Shown here: positions 53,359-63,894 of the stretch, one piece after another | Layout: each line of letters starts with the position of its first letter | How positions within the stretch are numbered: the stretch's first letter is position 1 | Assembly (NCBI GenBank): GCA_945643635.1 | Contig: CALZFC010000095.1 | Coordinates: 1,228,501-1,292,500 of the forward strand | Reading direction: 5' to 3' | Source: Allodiplogaster sudhausi | Taxonomy: Eukaryota > Nematoda > Chromadorea > Rhabditida > Diplogasteridae | Length of the DNA: 64,000 nucleotides | Notes under the pieces: model-generated | Told to the model about the DNA's origin: nothing | The model's input: only the letters and a program-made list of their open reading frames with translations | The model's database searches: none | Position numbers and translations under genes: made by a program

Positions 53359-53963
53359 GATCCTGAGACCAACCTCGGCGATACGATGCGCTATGGCAGA
53401 CTACGTTTAGAGCTCATTCGCAAGCTGATGAATATTTACGACAAAGTCGTGTTCAATGTCGAGGTTACCTGAACATATTTGAGTAATATAAAGTATAGTT
53501 ATTATGTAAGTAGAGTATTTTCAGACCAACAATGATGTCAGGCAAAATTAAATTCGATTGCTGGGTATTAGTCGTTCGACTCCAAAAAGGAAAAGGACCT
53601 GGGTCTTTTCGGGTTCTCCAGGATGCTGCTCACCAACTCAGGTTTTTCTTCCAAATAACCTCGTTAGATATAATTTTGCTCGTTTATGGTATTTCTTAAA
53701 GTACCATAGTCATTCTTGTCATTTCTTGCATTCAATGTAATTTAGAAAGGATTCGAAACGTCGTGATGCATGAAATGTCAGACTTTGCCGTCAGGCAATA
53801 CCGAATCATCGACTCCGATCATCACGGTCCAGGATTGCCTATGATGTGAGTAAGCATTTACAAAAGCTGCTCTTTATACATGGAATCTTTCTGCCATTTC
53901 AGGAACGCCGCCAGGCTCAAGAAGGCTTTCTTCTTCTCCCTGCCAAAGTCGGAAAGGGCATAA
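53359..53963 (+). CDS. Unknown family X, copy 2, best preserved
   Basis: Exons about 53359-53463, 53572-53641, 53746-53845 and 53903-53963 close in phase with GT-AG. Product includes DTMRYGRLRLELIRKLMNIY, DKVVFNVE, SKKEKDLGLFGFSRMLLTNS, RNVVMHEMSDFAVRQYRIID, SDHHGPGLPMM and NAARLKKAFFFSLPK, then SERA and TAA. No signal peptide or membrane segment in the part found; the 5' exon is not located. I do not recognise the family. Three copies in 8 kb. Confidence 0.6.
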
Positions 53964-54349
53964 AGAAAGGAGGAAAGGGCAGAAAATAAGCAAACAAACC
54001 GTGTAATTAGGTTACATTAAAACCTATAGCAAATAACCAGCATAAAGAACACCCAATGACAAATAACAACAAAAATGACGTAAATTAGTGGTGTGACCTT
54101 GGCAGAGCAAGTGAAACTAAATTAGACGCTCTGGAAGGCATGACTATGCCAAAAGCTATCATATTTACAATTCCCTCACTCAGGGAAGCAGTTTGATTGG
54201 GTCAACGGGGTCAACAATAGCAAGATGGAGCAGAAATTCGCGCTAGAGCAAACAAGGATGATAAGTTTAGAGGAAGCACTGCTCAGAGAAGAACGTGTGA
54301 CGCTATGGCCATAGAGTCGATGGTTCTTCAGCGAGCAGAGCGAGGTTCT

Positions 54350-54351
<2 letters not shown>

Positions 54352-54386
<35 letters not shown>
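54352..54386. repeat. (CT)n microsatellite
   Basis: About 35 bases of CT, 380 bp upstream of the second cellulase gene. Confidence 0.85.
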
Positions 54387-54387
<1 letters not shown>

Positions 54388-54769
54388 AACACTCTCTCGC
54401 TCTTCTGCCACCCTGCAGGAAGGATTCTCCTCCTAGCTACTTCAACGATTGACAACGAATCGGGCAAAGAGAAGAGAGAGAGCTACACCGCGCTATTTTG
54501 GGAGAAATTGAAAAGTGCATGCCTCACGAGATCTTCTGAGAGCTCTGTGGTTGGTCCGTGTTTTTGTAAACTCTTTGTGAATTTTCTTTTTTTTCGTTTC
54601 TTTATTTCTCACTTCCAATGCTGTCTGATTTCTCGAAAACACTATTAATGTTTTTGCACAACGTTGCCAAAAGGTCTATTCTTACAAAACGGATGATCAT
54701 GTACATGAAAACGGACCTCATGGTCAGCTCTGACTCTATAGATGCCACATCTGGAAGAATGAAGACTCA

Positions 54770-55875
54770 ATGAAAACGACAGTTCAGCGCGGCAGCATGC
54801 AACACGCACTCTTCTTCTGTCTAGCAGTCGTTTTGCTGGGTGCTTCTGCGCTCAGGCCGAAGAACCCGCCCTACGGACAGCTCTCCGTGAAAGGCACGAA
54901 GCTGGTGGGCGCCAATGGCCAACCCGTACAACTCGTCGGAATGTCGCTGTTCTGGTCTCAGTGGATGGGACAGTACTTCAACAGGGACACCGTCAACGCA
55001 CTCGCCTGTCAGTGGGGCGCGAACGTGGTGCGTGTCGTGATGGGCGTCGACCAGGGCGGCTACCTTAGCAACAAGCAGAGCGAGCTTGCGAAGGTGCGCA
55101 CCGTCGTGGACGCGGCCATCGAGCGCGGCATGTACGTCATCATCGACTGGCACGACCACGAGGCACACAACCACAAGTACCATGCGATTGACTTCTTCAA
55201 GCAAATGGCCCGAGCCTATGGCAAGTACCCGCACGTGCTCTACGAGCTCTTCAACGAGCCTCTCCAGGTATGTCGTTGATTCGGTCTCTTCGCGGCTACA
55301 GCAAACACTTTAGGTAAACTGGAACAACGTTCTGAAGCCCTACCACACCGATGTGTTGAAGGCGATTCGCTCCATCGACCCTGACAACGTGGCCCTGCTG
55401 GGTACTCCATCATATTCAGGAGCCACGGGCATCATCGACGCCAGCAACTCACCTCTGTGGGGTAAGCAAGACGCACGCTTCACTGATGTCCTGTTGTAAT
55501 TTAGGCCAGAAGAACATCATGTACGTGCAGCACTTCTACTCGGGTTCGCACCGCGACAACGAGCGAAATGCTTACTCGAGGGCCGCTGCAAAGATCCCCG
55601 TGTTCATTTCGGAGTACGGCGTCTCCGAGGCTGACGGGGGATCCAACGGACAGATCTACACGGACGAGACGAACAAATGGTTCGCATTGCTGGACCGAAA
55701 CAAGGCCTCCTATTTGGCGTGGTCGATCTGCGACAAAAACGAAGCCGCATCGGCGCTCAAGCCTGGCACCCAGCCCAACCATGTGGGCAACGACTGGCAG
55801 TTGTCGAAGGCCGGTGTCTTCCTGAAGAATAAGATCAAGTCGAAGAAGCTGTTCTCATGCTACGCCCGGGGCTAA
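54770..55875 (+). CDS. GH5 endo-beta-1,4-glucanase (cellulase), copy 2
   Basis: Exons 54770-55267, 55314-55461, 55505-55875 join in phase; 338 residues from the first ATG, 329 from the ATG at 54797, which aligns with copy 1 and gives the better signal peptide (MQHALFFCLAVVLLGASA). Catalytic YELFNEPLQ, VQHFYSGSH and ISEYGVSEADGG are unchanged. Few residues differ from copy 1 (for example VNWNNV for VDWNSV, KYHAID for KYQAID, CYARG for CNSRG at the end), and both introns keep position and nearly all their sequence, so the duplication is recent. Adjacent duplicated genes show that the cellulase moved as part of a larger block. Confidence 0.93.
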
Positions 55876-56129
55876 AGGGGGATTTAAGCAACGACCCCCG
55901 TTCAACAGTGAGAGTCGTCCACCGAGTCTTCCTCTCAGCAACTCTAAACATGCTTACCATTGCTGTCATTTGGTGTTGCTGATAAACTCTATTCGATTGA
56001 TTGCATTGTGTGTATAAGGAGACAACAGAAGAATAACGCGGTCACATATTTTCTTTATTTGACTGAAAGAACCAAATGTTGCAAAGTACGCCAAAAGCTT
56101 TATCGATGGTAAGTGTGTGTGCACATGAT

Positions 56130-56510
56130 TGAAGAGAATATGGATTGAAGTTCGCACTTAAATACCGTATTCACTCCATGTATATCGATAATACATTTGT
56201 TGATAAAAATTTGTGAACCACCTGATCAGCTGAATCGATCATGAGAGTGACGTAAAAAAGATAAAGTAAATGTGCCTATGACTCTCGGCGAACAACTTTG
56301 ACATCTCAAGCAAAGTTTTCAAGAAAAGAAAAGGAAAGGTGTTTGATATTGTAATGTATGTATTTTTATTGAAGCAGCTATTTATTTCAAGATCAATTAC
56401 ATCATGATGGAGTATTTGTATTATTCGAATGGTCTGTGAGGGCTGCGACTGCACTTCGACTTGAGGCAGGTACATAGATTCATTCATATTCACACAGAAA
56501 GTAATCTAGG
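56130..56510 (+). pseudogene. Relic of the TSP1 gene 3' flank
   Basis: 56130-56260 matches 47510-47640 and 44998-45135 (shared CGTATTCACTCCATG, TTGTTGATAAAA, CACCTGATCAGCT). 56400-56505 matches the relic at 47800 but only CDCTST remains of the coding part. Confidence 0.75.
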
Positions 56511-56710
56511 AGAAAATATCGTAAAAGTGAACTATTTTTACTTCTTCATGTCCTACGGAAATCTTTGACCCCGAACATATTGCAGCAATATTGCAGAAAT
56601 CAACTAAATAGTTCATAAACCTTTTCTACGTAAAACTTTAAAAAAAAAATCATAAAACTTGGAAAGAAGTGATATTTAATGGAAAGGAGAGTAGTAAATT
56701 TGATACGCTG

Positions 56711-58640
56711 CTAAAACAGCTGCTTGGAATTCGTCATCAATTGCTTCAGAACGTAGAGGCCGGACTCTTCAGTGTCGTGGGCGACCTGGAAAACGTTTAT
56801 ACCTACTTAGTCTGTTGTAAACGTTAGAATGGTTCGCACCATATGACCAGCTCGAAGAATGTAGATGAGCTGGAGATTCTTATAAGACTTTGTGAAGCCG
56901 GCCCGACGGAAGTTCGCAGTTGCAAATGACTTCTAAAGACGCTTGTATGAATACAAACATCTCAAACATTCATTATGTATATCATTTGAATATATACAAT
57001 ATTACCAGTTATTCATGTTTAAGACTATAAACGCAGATTTGACCTTAGGAGCGGCGAGAAAGTTCTTGAGATCAGGCCACTGCAGACGGTTGATCCACTT
57101 TTCAGTGCCTGGAAAGAGGTTACTTCGTTGATGCGACTAGTTCAGCAGAACTCGCCAAGCATGTCAAAGATGAGGTCGAGCTGTCCATTGAAGACAGTCA
57201 CTTGCAGGCCTTGCTTCAGGAGTTCGTCCACTACAATAAAAATATCAACTCGGCCATCTAGATATGACAAACCGGTAGCGTAGTTTGGCTTCATGAAGTC
57301 GCCGGATTGGTGCTGGAAGACTTGAAGAGATTGGCCTACAAGAGGCATTTATACATATCTACCACTTCTAGACAAAGTTTGTAAATATGAACAGATAAAA
57401 TAAAGATTCAAAATCGACCATTTTGTTGCGAGGAAGTTATTTATCAGGAATAGCTGACCTACGAAGTGAACATTGGCGGGGATGATTCCGAGTTTCTTCC
57501 TGACGACGGTGTTCATGTAATGATCGAGTTTCTCCGAGTGGAGAGGACGGACATGATTGTCGAAGAGCCGCTCTCAACAAGAGGTCTTTCAGTGAAGACA
57601 AGAAGATCTTGCATGGAGAAATGAAAGAATGCACCGATGGAAGTTCGCGTTTAAATCTCGTTCAAGGTGGACGACCAGTCATCCTGGTCCCTGTACTTTA
57701 GTATATTGTACCAGCTGACGCCGCTGGTCTCCTGAGCGTAATAGCAATTTGCCAAAAATTTATAGATTTAAGTAAAATAAATACACATATATATATATTT
57801 AAAAAAGATATATCATGAAATGTCGTGACAAACATTTCCGACGAGTTCCTGCATCCGAACCACGCAGTCAGTGACCGCTGCCCACTTGCCGTTGTCTACC
57901 AGATTCTGACAAGTCGCGGCTTGCTTATTCACTCGCAGAAGCTGCTGCTCGTCCAGGTACGACTAGGGCAAGCAAGTTGTTTACGGATGTCGATACATAT
58001 GTATTTATGTAAGTGGGATCATTAAACACAGTTTTATACTCTATGAAACTATTTTTTACGTCTATGACAAAGGTAAATCCTTCTTCTACTTGTAAATCAC
58101 CACCAAAGGCCTAAGGCAAAGGCCTGCAAGCTCAGAATGGAGATTAACTGACAGAAAGCAATTGGCTTGCCCGCCGCAGACATTGTTGAGAACTCGCGCA
58201 AACTCGGCCGCCATCTTTCCGCCGTAACTCTCGCAGACGACGTAGTCTCGGTCTCAATACACTCGGTCTCGATACTCGGGATGAGCGGAGAAAAACGATG
58301 TCGCCCATCCAAGGAGATCCTAAGTCATTCATCATTCATCACTTTGGAATGCTGAATATTACAGAAAACCTTTCCAATGTCCTCGACCGTCTTCGTGTAT
58401 GCATCCGAGTTGTCGACGTAGCAGAAGCCAGTGCCGACCGGATTGTCAACGAAGACGAGGTCTCCGACTTGCAGCTGAAAATGATCAATGATCATAGATC
58501 ACTTGGTTAAGAATAATGAATTGAAACGTTTACACGTGACCAGCGACGCTCACAAACCCAGGTAGACGCCCGATCATTGCCATACAGATCCTTCGGTCCG
58601 ATTTCTTCAAAGTTTCCATAGCCGGCTCCGGACGCACCTG
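56711..58640 (-). pseudogene. SCPEP1-like serine carboxypeptidase (S10), copy 2, cut by a transposon
   Basis: Matches copy 1 from its end (SKQLF, TAG at 56711) to GASGAGYGNFEEIGPKDLYG at 58640, where the transposon begins; the upstream exons (FWWLY and signal) are absent on its far side. Other damage: the exon with GVALGDSWIS is deleted (only its edges remain near 58085-58145), and a 12-base insertion near 58240 places a TGA just before the catalytic CESYGGK. It keeps the base that copy 1 lost (DAYTKTVEDIGK) and a Trp that copy 1 changed (RASTWV). Confidence 0.88.
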
Positions 58641-59709
58641 CCGCGGCATTAATCTTGCCTTTTGTCTTGAACATGTCATGGACAAGCGGTCATGACCATT
58701 TCAGAATGAAACGGACATATGTCCTGGACGCATTCACTTCTGCCTATGTTGATACGTGTCCTGGACAAAAAAAAGGAATAAAATCGTAATGGTCATGGAC
58801 ACTTTTGTGGGCTTGTCCCTTACGTGGTCATGACCATAGCGAGAGAGTGCATAAACGCGGAGAACGCAGAGTGACACGCTCGCGGTTAATACCGATGTCC
58901 CGGACAAATTATGTCATGCGACACAGTTTATGACATATGGCACCTCTTCTTTAATTTTTTTAAAAGTCAATTTGAAGGGAAAATTTTAAAAGAGGCAATA
59001 ATTCTCGGATGAAAGCAAGAACGTTCTTCTATGTTCTTTAACAGGCTGCACATATTTTGTGTTGTTTTGTTTTCTAAACTGATTTCGGCATGCTTCTTGA
59101 CGCCTTCGGGACCATTGTGCTGAAAAGCCTAGTTGAAGAGATGAGAGAAGCGTGCCTAGCGAAGATCCGCGTTGTGGCGGAATTACTGACTGGCTCCTAT
59201 GCTCGGCGCCATCGTATTCAAGCAGTGAATGTTGTAACATCTAAGTGTTTGAGCATGAGAAGATACAGGGAAACTGGCATGTAGGAAGGCCCTAGGGTGT
59301 AAGAGTTGTGGGATGGAAATGAATCTGATGGGTATTCGACAGTTTGAAGCATATGACAATTTCCAGCCTGTTTCTCCAGCCGGAGTGAGTGACCCTCTTC
59401 CAATTGATTGGTGCGTAAGTAAATAACTTGTCTAGTGCACTTCGACGTGAAAAGTTGAATTTTTTCAAAAGTGGACTTGGGGTGCACCGTTTTAGCTTCT
59501 CTTTTTTTTAAATTTTGATTGTTTTTGTGAAATAAATACAGAATAACGGTAAAAACAGCTGAAAATGTAAAAAAAAAGTATTTTAACGCACATTTGTGCA
59601 GGTGTCCATGACATGTTCATGACGTGTCCATGACATGGTAATGACCACGAACGGTCATGACCGCTTGTCCATGACATGTCCAGTACAAAAGGCAAGATTA
59701 ATGCCGCGG
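58641..59709. mobile_element. 1069-bp DNA transposon with ~60-bp terminal inverted repeats
   Basis: The ends CCGCGGCATTAATCTTGCCT and its complement match over about 60 bp, continuing TTTTGT...ACATGTCATGGACAAGCGGTC. The flanks carry a 3-base direct repeat CTG. Subterminal copies of TGTCCATGACATG-like words are frequent on both sides. Only short open frames are present (for example 59090-59284), none resembling transposase, so it is non-autonomous. It lies inside a coding exon of the carboxypeptidase copy 2. Confidence 0.92.
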
Positions 59710-61190
59710 CTGGATAAGAATGAACAAATAAAAAGTGTAAAACTATCCCACGGGATCAGGAATTATCAATACAATTTGCAAAGTAAAAAGATCACAATGC
59801 GGTTTCTGGGAACAATCTTGATAAACTGGAACGTTTCATGGCAAAACGGTTTATTATAGTTTAACAAAATAAGAATAACCTTATGAGACCAATATAAGAA
59901 TTTTGCAGGCGAAAAAGGATATCCCTTAAAAAAAGGACAAAAGGTCCAAAATGTTTTGCAACTGAAATCTTGAAAGTGTCTATATTACTTTATCTGGTTG
60001 CACTAAAAATCATGTTATACAACATCTTCGAACAGGAGTTAAGTTCACTTTTATTCGATTTTGGATCAATGGATAGCAGAAAAAACACAGTGAGCAAGAA
60101 GCCGAGCGTCGTCGCAGTGGAAGTATAGCAAGAATGCTTGATTTCCAAGACTGGAAAGAGAAGTTTTAAATGTGGCATCTAAACAGTTAATTAAAGGCTA
60201 AATTTGCAAAAAGAAAATTTAAAAATTGCAAAATTTGCTAAGCACAATTTGCATGCAAAATTTACAAAATAAAATGTGCACATAAAATGAGCAAAATAGA
60301 AATGTCACAACTGAAAATTCTAAGTCCAATTTGAGAACAACTACGAAAAATTTATGTTAGGGTTACGAAAGTTTTAATGAATTTTATTACATATTTCAAA
60401 TATCCTTAAAAAGGAAAAAAAATTGGCTCTAAAAAGGAAACCAAAACTGTTTAACAACTGAAATGTTGAAATTTTCGACATTAAAGGAGGTATCCGGGGA
60501 ATAATTAACCTATGTTTTGTTCTATGTGGATAAGTTCATATTGGCGTAAAACATATATCCTGAAAATTTGAGCGATTTTCCTTCATTACTTTCTGAGCAA
60601 TAGAAACCTGAAAACTGTAGAGAATTGGTTACGGTAGGTCATAGCCGCCCTCCTATTTCACACGCTCTCTCGACCGAGCGACAGGCAACTTTATGAGCGC
60701 GCGCATTCAAACTGGCTCTCTAACGCTACTGTATAATCATTAGCCGTATAGTTCCTTTAATCTATCTGTTCCCACTAAAAATCATGTTATACAAGAAATA
60801 CGGACAGGAGACAAGTTCAGCTTTATTCCTGGATCACTGGACAGTTAAAAAAGCAGTGGGAAGGAAGCCGACCGAGGGCGCAATGGAAGAATCGGAAGAA
60901 TGACGAGAATACGTGATTAACAAAATTGCAAAGGAGTAATTTTAAATGAGGCATCTGAACAGTTTGCATAATAAACGAAATTTGCAAAGCAAAACAAAAA
61001 CTTGCTGCCAAAATTTGCAAAAGAAAATAATGCATCCAAAAATTTGCAAAATTACGTGGTTTCGGGGAAGATTTTTGATAAACTACTCGAAGTTTTGACT
61101 TTATGGTTTAGTTCACAAACTCACGAAACATTGAACTTTCTTTGTTGGAACTTTATTATGCGAAAAAATCGGGGCATTGAAAGTGCATTC
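59710..61190. other. AT-rich repeats, no gene
   Basis: Two direct copies of a segment of about 230 bp: 59995-60230 and 60770-61010 share CACTAAAAATCATGTTATAC, TCACTGGA-type words and GAAGCCGA. TTTGCAAAAT-type words are frequent. No coding similarity seen. Confidence 0.6.
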
Positions 61191-61196
61191 TGGGCA

Positions 61197-61210
61197 ATAT
61201 AAAAGGGGCG
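61197..61210 (+). promoter_or_regulatory. TATA-box-like element
   Basis: ATATAAAAGGGGCGG is a strong TATA-box match, 340 bp upstream of the ORF at 61539. No other promoter feature supports it. Confidence 0.35.
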
Positions 61211-61538
61211 GTTCAGTCCATTTACTCGTCAACTTCCTTCTCTTCTCCTCGAGGGATCTCCGGAGAAATCTACTGCTGCAAAGGTTACTTTACCCTCTCC
61301 TCCCTCCCATTTTTCCTCTCATCTCCTCCCTCTCACTTTCCCTCTCATATCCGCCCTCTCACCTTTTAGTCTTCTTTCCCAATCATTCTCCTTCACTTCC
61401 ATTTTTCTCTTCAATTTCCTTCTTTCTCTGTTTTCCATTGTCTCCTTTCACGGAAACTATATTTCTTCCCGAACCTTAAAATATTTAAATTGTGCTTGAT
61501 CACCAACGAAATGCCTTTTTGCAGAGCAATCTGCCTCA

Positions 61539-61735
61539 ATGCGTGTCTTCACTCTTCTGCTCCCCTCTCTTACTCTCCTTCTGCTGTCCTGGCTCTCCAA
61601 AGCTGAGGAACTTTTCGCCAGAGAAGCTCGACCTCATCAAGGCCTTTGCCGTGCAGTGAAACACTGCCATCACGTGCGTTCAAGTCAAGGCTGAGAAGGC
61701 AAAGGCAGAGCCGCCAAAATAGGCTGGCAAGGAGA
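61539..61735 (+). pseudogene. Fragment related to the tyrosine phosphatase C-terminal exon
   Basis: In one frame 61592-61735 reads KLRNFSPEKLDLIKAFAVQ, TGA, NTAITCVQVKAEKAKAEPPK, TAG. This resembles KLAGLPREKVDGIKRFADQ, CNEAITYV and the Lys/Ala tail in the phosphatase gene at 63009-63295. The TGA stands where that gene has Cys. In another frame ATG at 61539 opens a 51-residue ORF with a signal-like start (FTLLLPSLTLLLLSWLSKAE) to TGA at 61692. The similarity favours a decayed paralogue over a secreted peptide. Confidence 0.5.
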
Positions 61736-61784
61736 CAGTCTGGGCCCCTAACATAACAAACGCTGTGACGCCTCTCCATCTATC

Positions 61785-61868
61785 CCCTTGACACCTCCCC
61801 TGAACACCTCCCCTGAACACCTTCCCTGAACACCTCCCCTGAACACCTCCCCTGAACACCTTCCCACT
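61785..61868. repeat. 16-bp tandem array
   Basis: Six copies of CCTGAACACCTCCCCT or CCTGAACACCTTCCCT directly after the fragment above; an AATAAAA motif follows at 61878. Confidence 0.95.
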
Positions 61869-61879
61869 GACCCTCTGAA

Positions 61880-62880
61880 TAAAAAGCCAAACGGCAAATT
61901 AAAAGAATGTTGTTATCGCATGAGCATCAAGTGAAGTCTGGAAATTGGTGGAAAACAATCAATCAATCTTTGAGCTGGAAGGTTCGAGGCAAAGAAATTG
62001 TAAAGTAGGAGCAAGGCAAAACAAGTGATAAAATTAAATTCAGTGGTCGCTCACTTTTCCTCCTTCAAAATCTGTCTTTGTTGTCTCCATTTCTTCTGAA
62101 GCATTTCTCATCATTGGGGAAACAAATTTCATATTCACCCTGTAGGTAAGACTTGCAGGTTTTACCCACCAATTTTGTAATTGAAAATCAACATTATCGC
62201 AGTTCAATCTTTCTGCACTTTTTATTATATGTTTATACGCCTAAAATAATGATATATTCGAAATTTCATTCAATTTTACCTATTTTTAAATTCATAGCCA
62301 TTTCAGTAGGGAGAGGCACAACCGTACCATATAGAAACACACCAAGCATTCATACCCCATATACGGTGATTGTGCAAAGTTTTTCCGGACATTGACAAAA
62401 AAGGAGACTAGACAAAAGCATGGGGAGTCCCGCTTTTGAAGGAGAAGAAGTATGCGAACAATGAATGCTATTTATCATCTTTTGGTATACCGTTTCTTTC
62501 ACAGAATCCTATAGTTATCTATAAATATCCAATAAAAATATAAATATAAACATTTCCATTTTCTCCTTGTTGTTCGCCTCTACATCCATTTATTTATATT
62601 TTTGGTATTTTCTCTTTTTTAACGAACTTTTTTTTTTTTTTTAACTTTTTTTTTTTTTTTTTTTTTTTTTCTTTTTATTATAATTTCTAAAACGTCAAAT
62701 TTCTTTGGCTTATTTCTGAAAGTTTCATTCCAATTTCGTTCTCTTCATCGTGTATTTCCCTCTACCATTTCAATTATTGATTGTGATTGGTTTCCCATGA
62801 ACAATTTCAAACTTCAATCGATGTTTAATGCGAAAACAACATCACTTATGCCATGCGGCAATTTTATTTAGAACGCAGAT
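61880..62880. other. AT-rich spacer with a poly-T run
   Basis: No gene seen. Includes two long T runs between 62627 and 62670, where assembly length is unreliable. Confidence 0.6.
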
Positions 62881-63008
62881 GTTAAGGGGACAGGGGGGAA
62901 GGTGCCCCTGATTGAAAGCGGTGGAGTCAGGGATGGAGTATGGGGAATCGGGGAAGTAGTGGCAGGAATAGGGGAAGGAGGGGTGAGCAGAAGGACCGTC
63001 GTGGATCT

Positions 63009-63894
63009 AGACTGCGCTCCCTGGCTTCGATGCCTTGGCCTTTTCCTTCGCGGCGTCTTCTTTCTTTTCCTGAAGCTGCGCTTCCCTGAAATCACTCAAA
63101 TTGTTAGCCTCAACCTAACCACTAACCTTAACCATAGCCTCAACCCTAAACAATATCCCTAGCCCAAGAATGAACGTATGTGATGGCCTCGTTGCACTGA
63201 TCGGCAAAGCGCTTGATGCCGTCCACCTTCTCACGTGGAAGGCCAGCCAGCTTGATGAGCGTGTTAGCAGCGATGTAGAGGGCGAAGGCGAGCTGCTGCA
63301 AAGTGAGACGAGGTTAAGGAAGGGCAGGGTATGTAGATTAGCGTGAATGTGAGTTGAGGTTAGGTTAAGGCGAAATGATAAGGCCATGGTAGACCAAGAT
63401 CAAAATAAGACGAGATCCCCTCACACTCGGATGCTGAATGGCGTTGTAGCGATGGAGGCGGATGGATTTGGCAATCTCCTTGACCTCCTCCGTCGTCAGC
63501 TTCTACGTGCCCTTGTTGTCGAAGGCACGTTTCAGCATGAGCCTTTAACTTGTGGACGGGTGGGCGGAGCCTAACCAGGCTGACGAGGAAGGCGCCCGTG
63601 CGTCCGACTCCTCCGCGACAGTGCACGAGAGTGCACTTGTTGTCATAAGTCGCGTGTTTGAAGACTTGCATGGTGAATTCCTGAACGGTGAGCGGGATTA
63701 TGATTATGAAATCAGGCGTAATCAGGTGTGGACGGGTGGGCGGAGCCAAAACTAACGATGATGTCACCGCGTTCGGTGGGGAGTTTATGGTCCTGCCAGT
63801 CGAAGTACTGGAAGTGCTCGATGGGATGCACTCCAGACTTGCCGGTCTCGTCCTCCTTCACCTCCACTTCCAGACGGCGGCGCATGGACGACGT
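63009..63894 (-). CDS. Protein tyrosine phosphatase catalytic domain, 5' part outside window, with a frame break
   Basis: Classical PTP that removes phosphate from tyrosine. Minus-strand exons 63757-63894 (FQYFDWQDHKLPTERGDII, the WPD-loop region with WQD), 63576-63680 (signature VHCRGGVGRTGAFLVSL, catalytic Cys and Arg of CX5R), about 63430-63556, 63176-63295 (LAFALYIAANTLIKLAGLP) and about 63009-63089 (AQLQEKKEDAAKEKAKASKP, stop). The first join closes in phase. In the third exon the family-like frame (KLTTEEVKEIAKSIRLHRYN) is interrupted by TAG after DNKGT at about 63506, and does not match the entering phase; the phase-matching frame is open but has no similarity. A pseudogene, assembly error or a wrongly placed exon are all possible. 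The 5' exons lie beyond base 64000. Confidence 0.72.
63105..63160. repeat. Short CCTAACC/CCTCAACC intronic repeat
   Basis: Degenerate repeats such as CCTCAACCTAACCACTAACC in the last PTP intron, with related words at 63340-63375. They recall the nematode telomere hexamer TTAGGC but are too irregular to call telomeric. Confidence 0.45.

Noticed and set aside
59090..59284. Transposase ORF in the DNA transposon
   Set aside because: Only 64 residues, no catalytic motif, and interrupted on both sides.
61539..61694. Novel 51-residue secreted peptide
   Set aside because: The frame is not the one showing similarity to the phosphatase exon; the signal-like start arises from a CT-rich stretch.
63105..63160. 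Interstitial telomere
   Set aside because: Repeats are irregular and short, inside a phosphatase intron; not TTAGGC in tandem.
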